From NCBI RefSeq assembly GCF_014133895.1, contig NC_050733.1, forward strand, positions 62,001 to 126,000: a DNA stretch of 64,000 nt. The letters run 5' to 3'. A program made the translations under genes and the position numbers. Origin of the DNA: Torulaspora globosa. Lineage: Eukaryota; Ascomycota; Saccharomycetes; Saccharomycetales; Saccharomycetaceae. This document shows, piece by piece, positions 27,535 to 36,384 of this stretch (position 1 is its first letter; the number at the start of each line of letters is the position of its first letter). The notes below the pieces were generated by a model. That model saw only the letters and a list, made by a program, of their open reading frames with translations, had not been told where the DNA came from and ran no database searches.

Positions 27535-29394
27535 TTATGGATTCACTCTGTCGACGGAGTTCGAACTGGTGGATCGTTCTTCAATCAGCTCTTGAGGGCC
27601 GAGATTAAAATCTTGCATGAGCTTCTCGGAGGCTACTTCAGGCTGCTCCAGCAGACCATAGACGGACAGCGTAATCAGCCCGAGAACACCGGCCAAACAT
27701 GAAAAAGTCATCGCGATAATGCCCTTCTTGGTGAAACCAGATGGGATCCTCTTCTCTTGCACATTCTGGCCGGTCAAATCAAAAAAGTCGACCGTGTTAC
27801 CAGCAGCGTTGCCAGCCAGGGCTATGCCAGCGTCTCTACAGACCTCCTGGACGCTGTCGGTCAAATGCTGGGACGCAGTAGCCTGGATTGCCAAGGGATC
27901 TTCGACGAGCACGATCGCAAGACCCTGCAGCAAATGCCATTCGATGTGGCAGTGGAAAAACCACACGCCAGGGTTGTCGGCTTTGAATCTGATCACAAAG
28001 TTCGACTGCCGGTTCACATAGACGACGTCTCTGATCATCGGATACTCCGGGAACTCAGGGTGGTCGCTGTCGTCGTATCGGCGAGGTGCATCCTCATAAG
28101 CACGGTCTCTAACGATCGTCTGGAAAGCATGGCCGTGCAAATGGAAAGGATGCGTGCCATTATCGAAGTTGTTCAGCACAAGCTCGACGATGTCGTCCTT
28201 TTGCAGGACAAAAGTGTTTGTGTTTGTACCGTAGATGTAGGGGTCGGTGACGTTGTCACCGCCAGAAAGAACGGTCATCAAAGTTGGAACCTTGGGGGCC
28301 CTGTAGGTGATGTTGTTGAAGAAAGCGTATTTGACACCGTTGATCAAGTTGTCCATAGAGACATCCACGGTGATAACGTAATCGGGGTCGCCGTAGACCT
28401 CTTGCTTGTTGTAAGGAACCAAGTAGAAGTCATCCAAAGGTTCGAGAGCGTCAACGTAATTTTCGCTGGCCGCCCCCAAGTCGGCGCTGTAGCTCAAAGT
28501 CGACGTAGCGTTCAATTCCAGGTATGTCGGGATTTTATCCAGCATCGTATCATCGAACTTCTGCATAATGGCATAATTCCTCGAAGTGTCGTTCTTAGTG
28601 TGCACCAGCACCGTGTAACGCTGCGCCACGGTCACATAAAGCATATCAGTGGTGTTCTGCTCAACCGTCACACCATCAACCTCGACCACTGTAAGCTCGT
28701 GGTCCTCGATCCAGAAATACTGCGACACAAAGCCACCAACGTTGATCAATCTCAACAGATACGTAGTGTCAGGCTTCACTTCCCACGTCAGGTTGCGCGT
28801 GTCGTTCAGGATCAAGTTTTGCGGGATCGGCTCTGCACCGGTGGGGTTGTTCAGATTCAAAAACAGCCTGTTCAACTCATGCACCGGGCGGTCGTACCAC
28901 TCGCCTATGGTCAACACCACTTCCTCGTCGTACTTGTAAGGATAATTCTCGTTATTTTCTCCGTCATCGATAATGAACGCAGCTCTCATACCGTCTTCAT
29001 ACTGACCATCGGTATGCGAATGGTACCAATATGCACCGGAATTGTCCTCGACAGTGAAATTGTACAGCATAGTAGACCCTGGCACGATAGGACACTGGGT
29101 CAGCCCCGGCACCCCATCCATCTGACTGTTGCCCCGCTGGAACAACCCATGGAAATGCAAAGATGTGTTACTATTGTTGAAACCATTGGTCAAATAAACC
29201 TGAACCCGATCACCCTTCGTGACTCTCACATCCGGCCACGGAAACTCACCGTTGCAGGTAATTACCGGCCTCTCACGAACGCCATCCACATTTCTATAAT
29301 CCCAACCAGTGGTCCAATTGAACGTATGTGTAGCTGCCTTTGCAAACGTGACAACGCTTGAAATTACCAGTAGGAAAACCGTCACTAAGCTCAT
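27535..29394 (-). CDS. FET3: Multicopper ferroxidase Fet3
   Basis: 619 residues with a signal peptide (about 1-20) and three cupredoxin domains. Copper ligands are intact: 'HFHG' at 80-83, 'WYHSH' at 123-127, 'HPFHLHGH' at about 415 and 'HCHIEWHLLQG' at about 480. A single C-terminal transmembrane helix lies near residues 555-575, followed by a short cytosolic tail. Many Asn-x-Ser/Thr sites suggest heavy glycosylation. Fet3 oxidises Fe(II) at the plasma membrane for uptake by Ftr1. The Glu in 'NPTGAEP' probably corresponds to the iron-site Glu185. The promoter has a perfect Aft1 site at 29526-29532. It occupies the place of YMR058W. Confidence 0.95.
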   Translation of the reverse strand: MSLVTVFLLVISSVVTFAKAATHTFNWTTGWDYRNVDGVRERPVITCNGEFPWPDVRVTKGDRVQVYLTNGFNNSNTSLHFHGLFQRGNSQMDGVPGLTQCPIVPGSTMLYNFTVEDNSGAYWYHSHTDGQYEDGMRAAFIIDDGENNENYPYKYDEEVVLTIGEWYDRPVHELNRLFLNLNNPTGAEPIPQNLILNDTRNLTWEVKPDTTYLLRLINVGGFVSQYFWIEDHELTVVEVDGVTVEQNTTDMLYVTVAQRYTVLVHTKNDTSRNYAIMQKFDDTMLDKIPTYLELNATSTLSYSADLGAASENYVDALEPLDDFYLVPYNKQEVYGDPDYVITVDVSMDNLINGVKYAFFNNITYRAPKVPTLMTVLSGGDNVTDPYIYGTNTNTFVLQKDDIVELVLNNFDNGTHPFHLHGHAFQTIVRDRAYEDAPRRYDDSDHPEFPEYPMIRDVVYVNRQSNFVIRFKADNPGVWFFHCHIEWHLLQGLAIVLVEDPLAIQATASQHLTDSVQEVCRDAGIALAGNAAGNTVDFFDLTGQNVQEKRIPSGFTKKGIIAMTFSCLAGVLGLITLSVYGLLEQPEVASEKLMQDFNLGPQELIEERSTSSNSVDRVNP

Positions 29395-29525
29395 CTTTCT
29401 GGATGATTGCGATCCATTGTGACTGTCAATGGGAATAACAACTCTTTACTCCCAACCAGTGGCACTTATATCAAGTTGGCTAGTCTAGGTGCATCGATGA
29501 GCTATCTCGAAGATGGTTATTAAAC

Positions 29526-29532
29526 TGCACCC
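29526..29532 (+). promoter_or_regulatory. Aft1/Aft2 iron-regulon site
   Basis: TGCACCC followed by G matches the Aft1 consensus YRCACCCR exactly. It lies about 130-140 bases upstream of the FET3 start. FET3 is a standard Aft1 target induced by iron limitation in S. cerevisiae, so conservation of control is likely. No second full match was seen in the spacer. Confidence 0.75.
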
Positions 29533-29572
29533 GAATTCGAACAGCAGCGAAAATTACGTATTCTACCGAAAT

Positions 29573-29698
29573 ATGGTAGCGCCGTGCTTGGACCCGTTTT
29601 TTTCGTTCTCACCGTGCAAAATGACTATGTGTGTAGTCACGTGATTACTTGCGTGTGAAGTGATTTTTTGTTGGATGGTAGCGCCGTGTTTCGGACCC
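29573..29698 (+). repeat. Pair of 23-24 base direct repeats upstream of the ADP/ATP carrier
   Basis: ATGGTAGCGCCGTG occurs at 29573 and again at 29675, each followed by a near-identical tail (CTTGGACCC, ending 29595, and TTTCGGACCC, ending 29698). Start-to-start spacing is 102 bases. Read on the other strand, each copy contains CGGCGCTA, a match to the Hap1 half-site CGGNNNTA, so control by haem or oxygen is possible. The repeats are seen directly; the regulator is a guess. Confidence 0.6.
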
Positions 29699-29793
29699 TT
29701 AAGGATCGATTCCATATATAGGGCGATCAAGAGCGGCGATGAGATGTGCTGTGGGCAGCGGTATCTGATGGTATTGATCCAAGATAAGCGGTG

Positions 29794-30726
29794 ATGGTCG
29801 AGAAAAGCGCCAGTAGTAGGGATGCCGGTCCAGGCTCCAACTTTGCGATTGATTTTTTGATGGGAGGGATCAGCGCAGCGGTCGCCAAGACCGCTGCAGC
29901 ACCCATTGAGCGTGTCAAGCTGCTGATGCAGAACCAGGATGAGATGATCAAGCAGGGCACGCTGGAACAGCGTTATGACGGGATCTTGGACTGTTTCCGC
30001 CGCACGGCGAGCCGAGAAGGTGTGATCTCGTTTTGGAGAGGTAACACAGCTAATGTGTTGCGATATTTCCCGACACAGGCTCTTAACTTTGCCTTCAAGG
30101 ACAAGATCAAGGCTATGTTTGGGTTCAAGAAGGACGAAGGCTACTGGAAGTGGTTTGCTGGGAACCTTGCGTCGGGCGGTGCGGCGGGAGCGATTTCGCT
30201 GCTGTTTGTGTACTCGCTAGACTACGCCAGGACGAGATTGGCGGCGGATGCCAGCCACCATGGGGGGTCGCGGCAGTTCAGTGGGCTGGCTGATGTGTAC
30301 AAGAAGACGCTGGCTTCGGATGGAGTAGCAGGGCTGTACCGCGGGTTCATGCCGTCGGTGACCGGGATCATTGTGTATCGAGGGTTGTATTTCGGGCTGT
30401 ACGACTCGCTGAAGCCGGTATTGCTCACTGGATCGCTCGAGGGTTCGCTTGCTGCGTCGTTCCTGCTCGGGTGGGTGATCACGACCGGGGCCTCGACGGC
30501 CTCGTACCCATTGGATACCGTCAGGCGTCGCATGATGATGACTTCGGGACAGACCGTCAAGTACTCCGGTGCTTATGACTGTTTCCGCAAGATCGTGGCA
30601 CAGGAAGGTGTCACTTCGCTGTTCAAGGGTTGCGGTGCCAATATCTTCAGAAGTGTCGCCGCAGCAGGTGTGATCTCGCTGTATGACCAGCTTCAAATGC
30701 TGCTGTTTGGTCGAAAGTTTAAATGA
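29794..30726 (+). CDS. AAC1: Mitochondrial ADP/ATP carrier
   Basis: 310 residues with three mitochondrial carrier repeats. Each carries the Px[DE]xx[KR] motif: 'PIERVK' near residue 37, 'LDYARTRL' near 143 and '[11 protein letters not shown]' near 240. RRRMMM is the diagnostic signature of ADP/ATP carriers. It exchanges matrix ATP for cytosolic ADP across the inner membrane. The preceding GTG is in frame, but ATG 29794 ([10 protein letters not shown]) is the start. S. cerevisiae has three paralogs. The position between FET3 and BUB2 is that of YMR056C (AAC1), so that symbol is used on synteny; functionally it may be this yeast's main carrier. Codon use is GC-rich. Confidence 0.95.
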   Translation: MVEKSASSRDAGPGSNFAIDFLMGGISAAVAKTAAAPIERVKLLMQNQDEMIKQGTLEQRYDGILDCFRRTASREGVISFWRGNTANVLRYFPTQALNFAFKDKIKAMFGFKKDEGYWKWFAGNLASGGAAGAISLLFVYSLDYARTRLAADASHHGGSRQFSGLADVYKKTLASDGVAGLYRGFMPSVTGIIVYRGLYFGLYDSLKPVLLTGSLEGSLAASFLLGWVITTGASTASYPLDTVRRRMMMTSGQTVKYSGAYDCFRKIVAQEGVTSLFKGCGANIFRSVAAAGVISLYDQLQMLLFGRKFK

Positions 30727-30867
30727 GCCGAGCTGGGCTCGGAAATAGGTATATAGTTTGTTCAATTGTAGTACTTGGTTCATTCTTTGTTGGCAACATG
30801 AGCTGCTAAAAGTTATCGCAGAGCATCAAGATCGCTTACAACCGGTATGTAAACAAAAAGGCGATCG

Positions 30868-31806
30868 ATGAGCTCCATTGAAAGGTTCATATCGCAGCCG
30901 CCGTTCATTATCCAGTCATCGCTGGCGCAGCTGAGATATCTTATCCTCAGCGAGGGCATTCAGGCTTCCAATGATAAGCAGCTACAAAGGTTGAGATGCT
31001 ACGTGTGGTCGGTGCTATCGAGAACGTCGATGGAAAGATCGACTCAGATCTATCTATCGTTCCTTCAACTAGGGCCTGCGCCGCAGCCAATTTTACAAAA
31101 GATAAAGAATGACACGTTTAGAACGTTACAGACCGATCCTAAATTCATAACGGTTGTGTCTGAGGAGTCGCTAGTGAGATGCCTGTCTTGCTTTGCGTGG
31201 CAAAGTTTGCAGATGCAACGGAACGGATCTGATAGCAAGATTCATCAAGTTAGCACCTATGTCCAGGGTATGAATGTACTAGTGGCGCCGCTACTGTACT
31301 CCAGTCCCTCTGAACCGATGGCATTCCAGCTTTTCTCCAAGCTCTGTTACACCATTATACCGACCTATCTGGACAATAACCTCACGGGCGTTCATAATGG
31401 AGCTAAGCTACTTGATATCTGTCTCAAGATCATCGATCCGAAACTGAGCAAGTTTCTCAGTGATAACCTGCTCACAGCGGAGATTTACGGCATACCGTCA
31501 ATTTTGACGCTGTCCAGTTGCAACAGACCCCTTGATCAGGTTTGCAAGCTGTGGGACTTTATGTTTGCCTACGGATTCCATATGAATATCCTCTTTGTCG
31601 TTGCGTTGTTGGTTACTGTACGAACGAAGATTCTGAAGTCCGAGTCGCCCATGAACCTGTTGACGCGGCAATTGCCAGAATTCGACGCCGATGAGATAAT
31701 TAAGCTTGGTGTTGGGTTTGTTGCCAAGATTCCTTCTGAGTATTACAATCTACTAGTGCAGCATCTGACCGAGCCAAATTTGACGATTCCCTACGATGAT
31801 GACTAG
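30868..31806 (+). CDS. BUB2: Spindle-position checkpoint GAP subunit Bub2
   Basis: 312 residues with a TBC (Rab-GAP-like) domain over most of the length. The dual-finger residues are present: Arg85 in 'IKNDTFRT' and Gln133 in 'YVQGMNV'. Bub2 with Bfa1 is the GTPase-activating complex for Tem1 that holds mitotic exit until the spindle is oriented. In S. cerevisiae Bub2 supplies catalysis (the Gln finger). The protein ends 'LTIPYDDD'. It is convergent with MUD2 with under 40 bases between stops. The position is that of YMR055C. Confidence 0.94.
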   Translation: MSSIERFISQPPFIIQSSLAQLRYLILSEGIQASNDKQLQRLRCYVWSVLSRTSMERSTQIYLSFLQLGPAPQPILQKIKNDTFRTLQTDPKFITVVSEESLVRCLSCFAWQSLQMQRNGSDSKIHQVSTYVQGMNVLVAPLLYSSPSEPMAFQLFSKLCYTIIPTYLDNNLTGVHNGAKLLDICLKIIDPKLSKFLSDNLLTAEIYGIPSILTLSSCNRPLDQVCKLWDFMFAYGFHMNILFVVALLVTVRTKILKSESPMNLLTRQLPEFDADEIIKLGVGFVAKIPSEYYNLLVQHLTEPNLTIPYDDD

Positions 31807-31844
31807 AGTTCGTTATGGTTTACACAAATGAAAACCTATATGAA

Positions 31845-33371
31845 TCAAAGGACGCCTATCTTTTCAAAGTCCTCCTCGCTCACATAGGAGCACAGAACTG
31901 TCCTTCCGTTGAACTTAGATCCAGGCAGCTTTGCCATCGCCTCAATGGACGCTTCCACAGTTTTGAATTTAACATAAATGTTACCCACGCCTTCGCTGAT
32001 GTTGTCAAAATTCAACCGATAGTCAGCGTTCGGCCTTCTCATCCTTACGGTATCTACGTCTCCCAATGTATATTTTATGGTATCTTCAATCTCCTGCGCA
32101 AACGGTACAAGCTTCAAATCCAACGGATCCACGCAGTTCAGCAAGACGAGAACTTTGGACTCGGAGCGAGTTTGCTCGCTCACCAATGTCGGCAGACTTT
32201 GGAACGTTATAGAAGAACTTTCTTGCACCAGGGTTCCTTGATTTGGTCTGAACCAGGAAGTCGTCGTCTTGAATTTTTCCAGCACATCATCTTCCACATT
32301 GTCCAACTCAACCAGTGCGCATCCTGTGAACGTTGGAACTCCATCCATTAGACTCGTGATGGGTTTCAAATAGCAGTTTTTCAGCCCGTTATCAGAAAGC
32401 ATTTGGCCAATTGCAGTTTCATCTCCATCTTCTAATCCCTCAACGGCTATTATCTCAGGACTGCAAAGCCTATCGGGATGATCTAACTGCTGTACATATT
32501 CATTCGGCCTCCTCCACCTCAAAGACAGGCCAAGTTTCTTGTTGATAAAGGATCTGCACGAGAGTACCAGCGTTGCACACTCTGCCGATCCCAACTCCAC
32601 GACTGCATACGTGCGATGGTCAGGCACAAGCACTTTGCGAACAGCCATATCGCCTTCGAGGCCGGCAACAAATTTCTGAACAAGACTTGAAAAGCTCTCG
32701 CTCGCAGTCTGATCTAGCCCTTCTACAACCAACTCGCAGGCCAGTTTCGATACCACCAGATTCTTGCTGGTTGCATCTTCAAACAAAATCCTGGTACGTC
32801 TGCTTTTCGACCCGCCATGCAATGCCACCCTCTCCAATTTAGAGCGATCGAGCTCCTGAGGTTGTCCCGGCTGTGGAAAAAGCCCGCTCAACTTAGCTCT
32901 CTCGGCTGGCACCTTCTCGAAGCCCTTAGGCGTCACATCCCAACGTGAGGCGCTCAATCTTTTTCTCTTATCGATAGGCTCCACGTCTTTCAAATAATCT
33001 TCGTGGAAGGGAGCAGACGGCCTCTGTTCCTGGTGGCTGTCGAACCTGTTCCACCTGGAAGACTGCTGAGCCGTGTATCGTGGCGGTGGCGGCGATCTAC
33101 CGTGAGAAGAGTAGCCAAAGTTGTCCGCTCTAGCTCCTCTGCGACTGTAATCCGAGTATCCAACCCCTCTTCCATACGGCTCATATCTACTACGAGTTAT
33201 CCCATTACGTGGGCCCGTTGGCAGCTTAATAGGCCTCTGCCTCTTCACATCATCCTCTCGGGCACCGGCCTCGGATGCCACTCTTTTACCAGCCTGTTCG
33301 TTGCGCCTCTCGGAGGACATTGACGCCACTATCTTAGACCTCAGATCTTCCAATGCCTGCTGGCCTCCCAT
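31845..33371 (-). CDS. MUD2: U2AF65-like splicing factor Mud2
   Basis: 508 residues from ATG 33371 (MGGQQALEDLRSKIVASMS); a four-codon extension starts with GTG and is discounted. The N-terminal 120 residues are Arg/Gly/Ser/Tyr-rich. Three RNA-recognition-like regions follow, the last a C-terminal U2AF-homology-type RRM with 'GVGNIYVKFKTVEASIEAMA'. Mud2 pairs with Msl5 (BBP) at the branch site during commitment-complex formation. At least two spliced genes occur in this window (TEF4, STV1). It is divergent from LHS1 as YKL074C is from YKL073W. A PAC-like CTCATCGC lies upstream at 33429-33436. Confidence 0.9.
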   Translation of the reverse strand: MGGQQALEDLRSKIVASMSSERRNEQAGKRVASEAGAREDDVKRQRPIKLPTGPRNGITRSRYEPYGRGVGYSDYSRRGARADNFGYSSHGRSPPPPRYTAQQSSRWNRFDSHQEQRPSAPFHEDYLKDVEPIDKRKRLSASRWDVTPKGFEKVPAERAKLSGLFPQPGQPQELDRSKLERVALHGGSKSRRTRILFEDATSKNLVVSKLACELVVEGLDQTASESFSSLVQKFVAGLEGDMAVRKVLVPDHRTYAVVELGSAECATLVLSCRSFINKKLGLSLRWRRPNEYVQQLDHPDRLCSPEIIAVEGLEDGDETAIGQMLSDNGLKNCYLKPITSLMDGVPTFTGCALVELDNVEDDVLEKFKTTTSWFRPNQGTLVQESSSITFQSLPTLVSEQTRSESKVLVLLNCVDPLDLKLVPFAQEIEDTIKYTLGDVDTVRMRRPNADYRLNFDNISEGVGNIYVKFKTVEASIEAMAKLPGSKFNGRTVLCSYVSEEDFEKIGVL

Positions 33372-33485
33372 GGTGATCAACACTAGCGATTGACGAGATT
33401 ATACAGCTAGCTAGTGTTTGTTCTTGAGCTCATCGCAGTGACGCTTTTTTATTATAAGGCGAGTTGGAAACGTAGCTTATAATGC

Positions 33486-33492
33486 CACGCTG
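33486..33492 (-). promoter_or_regulatory. UPRE core upstream of LHS1
   Basis: CACGCTG on the plus strand reads CAGCGTG on the minus strand, the core bound by Hac1 in KAR2 and LHS1 promoters. It lies about 64-70 bases before the LHS1 ATG. That is close to the start and just downstream of a TATAAT (about 33478), so its use needs testing. Confidence 0.5.
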
Positions 33493-33555
33493 GACAATCC
33501 ACACTAGACTTTCACTGCTAAGAAACTCAAAGAGTATCGATTGGATGCTGGCATT

Positions 33556-36258
33556 ATGAACTTCTCAGCTATCTATTGGATCTTGTCGCTGGCCTCTTTA
33601 CTTTGGCCTGGCTCCCTAGCGGCGGTGATCGGCATCGATTATGGTCAACAAAATGTGAAGGCTATGGTGGTTTCACCCAGGGCTCCGTTAGAACTCGTGC
33701 TTACTCCAGAAGCTAAGCGTAAGGATATCTCAGGACTGGCAATTAGGAAACGTGGCGACGGAATTGAGCGTATCTATGGCTCCGCCGTGGGATCGCTGGC
33801 AACAAGATTTCCTAAGAATAGCTTGTTGCATCTCAAGCCTCTGTTGGGTAAGACTGAAGCTGACGAGATTGATATTGTGCTTTATCTAAGAGAGCATCCG
33901 GGTGTGGAGATTACTGCGACTAAAAGGGCGTCGTTGGCGATTTCAGTGGATGGACAAGAATACCCAATTGAAGAGCTCAGCGCAATGAATATACAGGAGA
34001 TCGTGAATAGAGCCAATCGTCTTGTGAAGGAAAAAGACTCGCTGAACTCGGACTACGTGGATAAACTGGCCATCACTGTGCCTGACTTCTTTGATCAGCA
34101 TCAGCGTCGGGCGTTGCTCGATGTTGGCAGCTTGACAACTGATAATTTGGAGACGGTTCTGATCAGTGATGGTTTATCTGTGCTTCTCAACTTTGTTTTC
34201 AAACAAAGGGACTTCGTCCTGGGAGAACCTCAGTATTATATCGTCTACGATATGGGAGCTGGATCGACAAAGGCATCGCTTTTCTCGATCTTACAGCCTG
34301 CCAATGAAAGCGAACCGTTGAAAATAGAGCTTGGTGGTTACGGCTTTGACGAACATTTGAGTGGATCTAAATTTACTTTGGATGTCGCCAGTCTTCTTGA
34401 GAACAAGTTCTTGGAGGCACACAAGACTATACGAACGGATATTTTGCACAGCAATCCAAACGCCCTCGCCAAACTTAACCAAGCGGCGGAGAAGGCTAAG
34501 CTTATTTTGAGCGCTAACAGTGAAGCTTCCGTGAGCATCGAATCTCTAATTGATGATATCGACTTCCGGACAAAGGTAACCAGGCAAGAATTTGAAGATT
34601 TCATCCAGGAGAGCGTTGTTGATCTGGTAAAACCACTTGAAGATGCTTTAGATAGGCAGTTTTGGCAATCGCATGTGGCGTTGAAAAATATTCAGGGCGT
34701 GATTCTAACTGGTGGATCAACTAGGGTGCCCGCTGTTCAACAAAGGTTAATCAGTGTTCTGGGCGAGAAAAAAGTTCTTAAGAGCGTCAACGCTGATGAA
34801 TCAGCTGTTAATGGTGCCACGATACGAGCGGTTAAACTCTTCAATGCCTTTAAAACCAAAGCAGTGGATATCGTGGAACGTTCTCCATCTGATTATGGTT
34901 TAAAAATAATGGAAGATGAGACAGAAATGATTGTTTTCCCAAGAGGAAGCGCCTATCCGCGGACGAAAACCATCGAGGTAGCTCAAATGAGTAACTTATC
35001 GAAGGCCCTTACACTGGATTTATATGAGGATGGTAAAATATTCCGGAAGGTGAGGCTGTTGCCGGAAGTGATCAAGAAAGCCTTTCCCACCGACGAGTGC
35101 ACTGACGGGATCAGCTTTAATGCCACATTTTCACTCTCCCAGAATAGGCTTTTTGACTTGGACAAAGTCCAAGCCATATGCTGGAACGGACCTAAAGCTG
35201 GTGAAGGGGAGAAGGATAGCGGTAAGGGGCAAAGTTCTGATCAAAGTGATAGGCTTAACGACTCAAGGGACAAAGGTCGAAACAAGAAATCACCCACTCT
35301 TGAGTTTTTAACCGAGGAAGTTCCACTTTCTCATTTAATGCATCAAGAAAAGTATCGGCTGAGAGAAAATATAAAGACCCTTGATGAAAAGGACTCCGAA
35401 AGATTTGAGTTCGAGCGTGCTAAAAATGAGCTCGAAGCTCTCTTATATAACACTCGTGATTTTATCACCTCTGAAGATGTTGCTGAAACTGGTCCTAAAA
35501 AGCATCTGGAGAAGCTAGCCAGTATTATACCAACCTATCTGGATTGGCTAGAGGACGAATCTGATGGTGCTGACAAGGCGGACATAATGTCAAAAATTGC
35601 AGCTGTTAATGATCTAAAATCAAGAGTAGAGATTTACATTGAATCCCTCCAAGAGCCATTGAACGCCGAACAGTTCAAAGCGCTATTGGCAAAAGCTGAC
35701 AAATTGTCAAAGAAAATAAATACTGAGAGGGAAGTCCCACATGAAGGCTTGAGTGCACTGAATGAAACCTTTTCGCAGGCCGGTTATGATATCCAGAAGG
35801 AATATTTCAAGATAAACTTACCATACTACCTATCGAATCCATTGAGTTCCTGGAACGACAAATTCGAGGCGCTTCAAAAGATAGCGAATGCCACAAAGGA
35901 GAAGATTTCGTCAGATGCGTTGGGAAAAGACAGTCGTGAAGAACTTCTCGAATTGAAATTATCTTTCGATCAAGCTTTCATCGAGCTGGAACAAATAATG
36001 GAGCTTTTGGAAAAAGCCCGGAATTATCGCTTTAGAGAATTGCTTTCTTGGTACCAGAGAGCAGAGAAGGCCAAGAAAAGGAAAGAAATGAAGTTAAGTT
36101 CAGAAATACTCAAGTCTTCTAGCAGCATGGCTGCTTCTTCATCCGCCGGTGTGACCGATTCGGTCACCGGTGCTACGTCAACATCGACCTCAGCTGCATC
36201 ATCCTCCGCTGGGCATTCAAGCACCAGTAATACGGCTCCTGTACATGACGAGCTCTAA
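33556..36258 (+). CDS. LHS1: ER Hsp70-like chaperone Lhs1 (GRP170 family)
   Basis: 900 residues from ATG 33556; five upstream codons begin with TTG. A signal peptide (about residues 1-24) is followed by an Hsp70 nucleotide-binding domain with 'IGIDYGQQNVK' near 27, 'YDMGAGSTKASL' near 235 and 'VILTGGSTRVPAV' near 385. A substrate-binding region and a long helical domain follow. The last 60 residues are Ser/Thr/Ala-rich and end in HDEL, the ER retention signal. Lhs1 is the nucleotide-exchange factor of Kar2 and aids translocation and folding. It is slightly longer than the S. cerevisiae protein because of the Ser-rich tail. A UPRE core is upstream. Confidence 0.95.
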   Translation: MNFSAIYWILSLASLLWPGSLAAVIGIDYGQQNVKAMVVSPRAPLELVLTPEAKRKDISGLAIRKRGDGIERIYGSAVGSLATRFPKNSLLHLKPLLGKTEADEIDIVLYLREHPGVEITATKRASLAISVDGQEYPIEELSAMNIQEIVNRANRLVKEKDSLNSDYVDKLAITVPDFFDQHQRRALLDVGSLTTDNLETVLISDGLSVLLNFVFKQRDFVLGEPQYYIVYDMGAGSTKASLFSILQPANESEPLKIELGGYGFDEHLSGSKFTLDVASLLENKFLEAHKTIRTDILHSNPNALAKLNQAAEKAKLILSANSEASVSIESLIDDIDFRTKVTRQEFEDFIQESVVDLVKPLEDALDRQFWQSHVALKNIQGVILTGGSTRVPAVQQRLISVLGEKKVLKSVNADESAVNGATIRAVKLFNAFKTKAVDIVERSPSDYGLKIMEDETEMIVFPRGSAYPRTKTIEVAQMSNLSKALTLDLYEDGKIFRKVRLLPEVIKKAFPTDECTDGISFNATFSLSQNRLFDLDKVQAICWNGPKAGEGEKDSGKGQSSDQSDRLNDSRDKGRNKKSPTLEFLTEEVPLSHLMHQEKYRLRENIKTLDEKDSERFEFERAKNELEALLYNTRDFITSEDVAETGPKKHLEKLASIIPTYLDWLEDESDGADKADIMSKIAAVNDLKSRVEIYIESLQEPLNAEQFKALLAKADKLSKKINTEREVPHEGLSALNETFSQAGYDIQKEYFKINLPYYLSNPLSSWNDKFEALQKIANATKEKISSDALGKDSREELLELKLSFDQAFIELEQIMELLEKARNYRFRELLSWYQRAEKAKKRKEMKLSSEILKSSSSMAASSSAGVTDSVTGATSTSTSAASSSAGHSSTSNTAPVHDEL

Positions 36259-36384
36259 TCGGATGCCTCAGCGCTGTTCCCGACAGCTAAGATCTTATCT
36301 CATTAGTATAGATTTATACAGATAGCGCTGCTTGACTAGGATTAATGCATTATACACTTCTATTGCATAGAAGTTCTTCGCTTC

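Larger units (their letters stand above)
29395..29793. promoter_or_regulatory. FET3-ADP/ATP carrier divergent promoter
   Basis: This 399-base region holds the Aft1 site (own entry) and a CACGTG at about 29639-29644. It also has two copies of a 23-24 base direct repeat (own entry). A TATATA lies in 29714-29720, about 75 bases before the carrier ATG. GCGATGAGATG at 29736-29746 resembles a PAC box but is probably transcribed leader. The carrier gene is convergent on nothing here and is read to the right. Confidence 0.55.

Noticed and set aside
27757..29361. Long plus-strand frame of over 500 codons opposite FET3
   Set aside because: It is antisense to the intact multicopper oxidase with all copper ligands. 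Composition is shaped by the FET3 codons and no domain is recognisable.
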